From positions 1 through 31,976 of the IMG/VR virus record IMGVR_UViG_3300049737_000151: a stretch of DNA of 31,976 bases; one strand, written 5' to 3'. Shown here piece after piece: positions 29,408-31,976 of the stretch; position 1 is the stretch's first letter; each line of letters begins with the position of its first letter. The stretch is from a virus. The translations under genes were made by a program, and so were the position numbers. Below the pieces are notes generated by a model. That model searched no databases and had not been told where the DNA came from. It worked only from the letters and a program-made list of their open reading frames with translations.

Positions 29408-29613
29408 TGTCTAAATGGCATGGCGGTAAAGGCGACAAGCCACGCAAAACAACTGTGTCGCAAGAGAAAATAGATTCTAACTGGGATGCTATCTTCGGTG
29501 GTAAAGAAAAGAAAAACATTGAAGAAACTTGGGAACATTGGTGTACAGTAAAAGCAAGAAAACTCCTTGTGACCAAAGAAAAGGAATGCCCATTCTGCGG
29601 CATATCAGAGTAA
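29407..29613 (+). CDS. Small conserved phage protein with HGGKGD motif
   Basis: A 68-residue protein starting MSKWHGGKGDKPRKT, with SNWDAIFGGKE near residues 24-34 and a Cys pair, CPFC (61-64), at the end. The HGGKGDKPR...F-x-x-NWDxIF pattern is widespread in small phage proteins of unknown function. It is the last gene of the modification-type series, coupled to the kinase by TAATG. Confidence 0.72.
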   Translation: MSKWHGGKGDKPRKTTVSQEKIDSNWDAIFGGKEKKNIEETWEHWCTVKARKLLVTKEKECPFCGISE

Positions 29614-29667
29614 CGCTACATATACTCAAAAGTTCTAAAAAAATCTTTTCTTATAACAAAATAGTTG

Positions 29668-29695
29668 TTGCTTTTTATCTCTATTGTAGTATAAT
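29668..29695 (+). promoter_or_regulatory. Early-type promoter, member of a repeated module
   Basis: TTGCTT (29668-29673), 16-bp spacer, TATAAT (29690-29695) within CTATTGTAGTATAATA, a block repeated almost exactly at 30839-30853. A GA-rich leader with ribosome binding site leads to the ATG at 29730. Confidence 0.7.
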
Positions 29696-29729
29696 AACTG
29701 TATAAATTGAGATGAAGAGAGAGATTATT

Positions 29730-30095
29730 ATGGCTTATATATCGCAAGAAAAGAAAAAGGCACTCGCCCCTGCTATCAAAGCAGTCCTAAAGAAGTATAA
29801 AGTAAAAGCATCAATCGCTGTTCGCAATCATTCTACTTTGGTTGTTAACGTGAAAGAAGGTGCTGTTCCGTTTGATCCATCTAGTCACTATCAAATAAAT
29901 CAGTACTGGTTTAGAGAGCATTTCTTAGGTAACAACACTCTTGTTTCGTTTATCGATGAGTTGCTTTCAGCGATGAAAGGTCCAGATTACTACAACAATG
30001 ATAATGCGATGGTTGATTATTATGATCGTAGTCATTATACTGATATCAATATGGGTCAGTGGGATAAACCTTATAAATTCGTTCCTGCTAAATAA
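29730..30095 (+). CDS. Conserved phage protein (MAYISQE... family), unknown function
   Basis: A 121-residue protein. The ATG at 29730 after a GAGAG ribosome binding site is preferred over 29712, which lies in the leader. Segments such as APAIKAVLKKYKVKASIAVR, HSTLVVNVKEG and YTDINMGQWDKPYKF match a small conserved phage and bacterial family I recall without a known role. It has its own promoter and is followed by a closely spaced second gene. Confidence 0.7.
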   Translation: MAYISQEKKKALAPAIKAVLKKYKVKASIAVRNHSTLVVNVKEGAVPFDPSSHYQINQYWFREHFLGNNTLVSFIDELLSAMKGPDYYNNDNAMVDYYDRSHYTDINMGQWDKPYKFVPAK

Positions 30096-30105
30096 GGAGA
30101 TTGTG

Positions 30106-30441
30106 ATGATTAAAGAAATTGAAACTCTAATTGAAGACATCAAAGATGATTATGCCAAATTCATGGCTCCTGTCGATGATGTGTCAAAACAAATGAACGA
30201 AAGATTTCGTTCGGGTGTCTCTGTTAAAGAAGGTCGAAAGTACATCAAGATTCTCACTGATCGCTCGGTGTGGGGTTTTGTTGTGAATACCGACAATGAT
30301 AATAAGTTTAAGAGGGGTGATATTCTGATGGCTGCAGGTTATAATGCTCCCGCTAGAAACCATCCTCGTGGTAATATTTTTGGTAAATACTCAGTCTCTT
30401 GGACTGGTCCGCATTATATTGGTGATGGGAGGTTATTGTAA
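30106..30441 (+). CDS. Conserved phage protein, unknown function
   Basis: A 111-residue protein from ATG 30106 (AAGGAGA upstream). The conserved middle and end are NERFRSGVSVKEGRKYIKIL, RSVWGFVV, FKRGDILMAAGYNAPARNHP and a Trp-Thr-Gly-Pro end, predicted as beta-rich. I recall this as an uncharacterised small family in phage early regions. It ends at the start of the next gene (TAATG). Confidence 0.7.
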   Translation: MIKEIETLIEDIKDDYAKFMAPVDDVSKQMNERFRSGVSVKEGRKYIKILTDRSVWGFVVNTDNDNKFKRGDILMAAGYNAPARNHPRGNIFGKYSVSWTGPHYIGDGRLL

Positions 30442-30623
30442 TGCAATTTGATAGCAATCTTTTGGTTTCACACTTCGCGTCAATGACATTGGCATTTTTT
30501 GTCGGTGTCTTGATTGCTGCTTGTTCGGTTCAAAACAGCTGGAGGGTAGATGCTGCTGCGACTGAATGTGCTCAATTTAACCCACTAAATGGTCATTTCG
30601 AATGGCACGAGGAAAAGGAATAA
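30441..30623 (+). CDS. Small membrane-anchored protein
   Basis: A 60-residue protein with one hydrophobic segment at about residues 10-28 (HFASMTLAFFVGVLIAACS), then a short domain with CAQFNPLNGHFEWHE. The segment is signal-anchor-like, and the C-A-x-F/Y-N-P-x-x-G-x-F-x-W ending recurs in small phage membrane proteins. Function unknown. It overlaps the previous gene by 1 nt and abuts the next. Confidence 0.65.
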   Translation: MQFDSNLLVSHFASMTLAFFVGVLIAACSVQNSWRVDAAATECAQFNPLNGHFEWHEEKE

Positions 30624-30782
30624 ATGAAGAATTACATGGTTTGGTGCGTCAGTTGGTATGACGAAAACGATAAAAGGTACATCGAGTGGGATGTACCTGA
30701 TCCATGGTTTTTACAGAAGACTTTGATTGATAGAGGTATTGATCCAGAAAAGATCGATATCTATGAGAAAGACGTATCATAA
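30624..30782 (+). CDS. Small acidic phage protein
   Basis: A 52-residue acidic protein (MKNYMVWCVSWYDENDKRYI at the start, DPEKIDIYEKDVS at the end) with an AAGGA ribosome binding site. It starts directly after the previous stop and is the last gene before the next promoter. No domain recognised. Confidence 0.6.
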   Translation: MKNYMVWCVSWYDENDKRYIEWDVPDPWFLQKTLIDRGIDPEKIDIYEKDVS

Positions 30783-30824
30783 CTTTTGGTTATAAAAATA
30801 TGATTCCATATTCCAAAATATTAT

Positions 30825-30852
30825 TTTACTTTATTCTCTATTGTAGTATAAT
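30825..30852 (+). promoter_or_regulatory. Early-type promoter, repeated module
   Basis: TTTACT (30825-30830), 16-bp spacer, TATAAT (30847-30852), sharing the block CTCTATTGTAGTATAATA with the promoter near 29690. A short leader with GGAGAG precedes the ATG at 30877. Confidence 0.7.
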
Positions 30853-30876
30853 ACTTGTATTGAATGGAGAGTTGTT

Positions 30877-31029
30877 ATGAATTTTTTGAAAGGTTTAGTC
30901 GGTGCTTTTTTGGTGTTGGGTTCTGTTGGTGGATTAGAGCAGGATTCTATGTCGATTGTTGAGTGTTTGTTTTATTCTACTATCGGTTTTGTTTTAATTT
31001 GGTCAGTTGTGAAGGAGATTGTGAAATGA
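30877..31029 (+). CDS. Small two-helix membrane protein
   Basis: A 50-residue hydrophobic protein with two segments (about 4-20 and 28-46), opening MNFLKGLVGAFLVLGSVGGL. It has its own promoter and GGAGAG ribosome binding site, and its stop overlaps the next start (ATGA). I recall similar two-helix proteins in marine T4-like phages; function unknown. Confidence 0.65.
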   Translation: MNFLKGLVGAFLVLGSVGGLEQDSMSIVECLFYSTIGFVLIWSVVKEIVK

Positions 31030-31412
31030 AATTAGTTATCCGTACGCAAGTCAAAGAGAACTATGGTGCTCACACTTGGGAAGGTGAGGGTGAATGTCCG
31101 CAACACTGGAAATTCAAGGGTGGTCAAACCTTTGTGGTTGAGAATGTAGACCAGTATGCTGGTCGTTGTCATCCGTATGTTGAGTTGCTCGATTTAATCG
31201 AGTTCGCTGATGAGTATTATGAGGAGTATGTGATTGAATCCAGCGAGATCGAAGACTCTGAGTTGTATTGTGAAGAGTGGGAGCAGGATTATGTTGTCCG
31301 TTGTACTCGTAATGCTCTTGGTGTCTGGATCGCTGAGACCAAGTCTGCTTCTTGGGTTATGATGCCCAAAGGTGAGCAAACTGATTTCAAAGTCAAGAAA
31401 TATATCGCTTGA
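31026..31412 (+). CDS. Conserved phage protein, acidic, unknown function
   Basis: A 128-residue acidic protein from ATG 31026. An earlier in-frame ATG (30963) lies inside the 30877 gene and lacks family resemblance. Features include IRTQVKENYGAHTWEGEGEC, a central very acidic stretch (EYYEEYVIESSEIEDSELYC) and several Cys and Trp. I recall this N-terminal pattern from marine phage early regions. No enzymatic motif. Confidence 0.65.
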   Translation: MKLVIRTQVKENYGAHTWEGEGECPQHWKFKGGQTFVVENVDQYAGRCHPYVELLDLIEFADEYYEEYVIESSEIEDSELYCEEWEQDYVVRCTRNALGVWIAETKSASWVMMPKGEQTDFKVKKYIA

Positions 31413-31437
31413 CTTTTGTCTCGTTTTGTAGTATAAT
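31409..31437 (+). promoter_or_regulatory. Sigma70-type promoter, near consensus
   Basis: TTGACT (31409-31414), 17-bp spacer, TATAAT (31432-31437). The -35 box overlaps the stop of the 31026 gene. The GA-rich leader (31450-31472) closely resembles the leader at 29708-29729. Confidence 0.85.
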
Positions 31438-31472
31438 GTTGTTCTAATTTGAGATTGAGAGAGGAGATTGTT

Positions 31473-31757
31473 ATGGCTTATGCCCCGAGTTCGACTTATA
31501 AAGATGCTGATGATACTATCATTGGTTTCTTTCGTGAGCGTGATACTGATAATGCGTTTGAGTTTTCCGTGAATGACGACGACACTGAGTTCGGTGAGCA
31601 ATTTCCTCATAAGATTTGGGTTGATGACAGGATCGCAAATCCCTATCGTTATGCCCATGTTCTGAAGACTGTTGCGTATGTCGCTGTTGATGAGAACGCT
31701 GACGGAACGCCTGTCATTGAAAAGTGGTCAATCAAGAACTGGAGACAGTACTCGTGA
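31473..31757 (+). CDS. Small acidic phage protein, unknown function
   Basis: A 94-residue acidic protein from ATG 31473 (GAGGAG upstream), starting MAYAPSSTYKDADDTI. A middle segment (FEFSVNDDDTEFGEQFPHKI) and a Trp-containing end (KWSIKNWRQYS) are visible. It shares its leader and first residues (MAY) with the 29730 gene but not the rest. It overlaps the next start by 1 nt (TGATG). Confidence 0.6.
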   Translation: MAYAPSSTYKDADDTIIGFFRERDTDNAFEFSVNDDDTEFGEQFPHKIWVDDRIANPYRYAHVLKTVAYVAVDENADGTPVIEKWSIKNWRQYS

Positions 31758-31942
31758 TGGATAATGTTACTTGGTTTCAAGAGACGACCGATTGGGAATA
31801 TCCCAATCACACTTATGCTCTGAACGAGAAGAATCAGATGGTGGCGTATATTCGTGCGAGTGATGGTGAGATGGTGGTGCTGAAGAATCCATCAAAGCAG
31901 TTTAGTAAAAGTCGAAGAAAATTCAAGAGGATAAAGTTATGA
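31757..31942 (+). CDS. Small conserved phage protein, unknown function
   Basis: A 61-residue protein starting MDNVTWFQETTDWEYPNHTY and ending in a basic tail (FSKSRRKFKRIKL). The TDW-x-x-PNHTYALN...MVAYI pattern recurs in marine T4-like phages without assigned function. ATG 31757 overlaps the previous stop and 31939 begins inside its own stop (ATGA). Confidence 0.65.
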   Translation: MDNVTWFQETTDWEYPNHTYALNEKNQMVAYIRASDGEMVVLKNPSKQFSKSRRKFKRIKL

Positions 31943-31976
31943 CTCCGAAGAAACAGTTAATCGAAATCTGTGCTGT
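31939..31976 (+). CDS. Start of a further gene, cut by the window end
   Basis: An ATG at 31939 overlaps the previous stop (ATGA) and reads MTPKKQLIEICAV to the last base of the window with no stop. Coupled spacing makes a real gene likely; too little is visible to assign a function. Confidence 0.5.
   Translation, partial: MTPKKQLIEICA

Noticed and set aside
29700-29708. TATAAATT resembling a late promoter
   Set aside because: It mismatches the TATAAATA octamer at the last base and lies just downstream of a good early-type promoter, in that transcript's leader.
1-31976. tRNA genes, CRISPR arrays, integrase or attachment sites, DNA methyltransferase, photosynthesis genes
   Set aside because: All gaps between genes are about 140 nt or less and show no cloverleaf or repeat-spacer pattern. 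No protein shows integrase, SAM-dependent base methyltransferase (such as PC or DPPY motifs) or photosystem signatures.

Overview
The window looks like part of the genome of a lytic, T4-like tailed phage (myovirus), probably marine. This rests on T4-type genes: gp61-like primase, RNase H/FEN exonuclease, class I NrdA and NrdB with a glutaredoxin, dCMP deaminase, a gp4-like head-completion nuclease and a GroES-like co-chaperonin. It also rests on exact T4-type late promoter octamers (TATAAATA), tight ATGA/TAATG gene packing, and small proteins of kinds I associate with marine T4-like phages. I see no integrase, photosynthesis genes, tRNA or CRISPR array. The DNA is moderately AT-rich and the host cannot be named.

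Layout. 1-6.9 kb is a late, virion-type region: a basic partial protein running in from upstream, a second basic protein, an intrinsic terminator, then two units each preceded by TATAAATA. 6.9-12.8 kb is a replication and nucleotide block: primase, ThyX, NrdA, a QueC-like PP-loop enzyme, glutaredoxin, NrdB, a 54-aa zinc-ribbon protein and a thermonuclease. 12.8-16.2 kb holds a GIY-YIG-like protein behind a late promoter, a sulfotransferase-like protein, a four-helix membrane protein and a radical SAM enzyme. 16.2-19.4 kb has RNase H, a DUF6433-like protein, small conserved proteins and an SGNH hydrolase. A lone minus-strand NUMOD3 gene (19316-19834) with its own late promoter interrupts the layout. 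19.9-23.5 kb carries small genes, a HAD phosphatase, a second SGNH hydrolase, dCMP deaminase, a UDP-glucose-dehydrogenase-like enzyme and the co-chaperonin. 29.6-32 kb is a run of small early-type genes, several behind near-identical promoter and leader modules.

The most notable region is 23.7-29.4 kb. In one colinear, nearly gapless series it encodes a TET/JBP-like 2-oxoglutarate/Fe(II) dioxygenase, a class II (Ntn) glutamine amidotransferase, a COOH-NH2 amidoligase-like protein, a GNAT acetyltransferase, a probable aGPT-Pplase-family protein (the amino acid:DNA transferase type of thymine-hypermodifying phages), a gp4-like nuclease and a P-loop kinase. My reading is that this is a DNA base hypermodification pathway. 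The base would be oxidised in the polymer, activated by the kinase, conjugated to an amino compound, then amidated or acylated. No base methyltransferase or dUMP hydroxymethylase lies in the window, so thymine (JBP-like) is at least as likely a substrate as 5-methylcytosine (TET-like).

Regulation. Two promoter classes are visible. TATAAATA octamers sit before virion-type genes and before the two homing-endonuclease-like genes. Sigma70-type promoters, mostly TTGACT or TTGACA with a 17-bp spacer and TATAAT, sit before small early genes. Two of these lie inside genes: one upstream of thyX and one upstream of the gp4/kinase end of the modification cluster. Several promoters abut or overlap start codons, suggesting leaderless or alternative transcripts.
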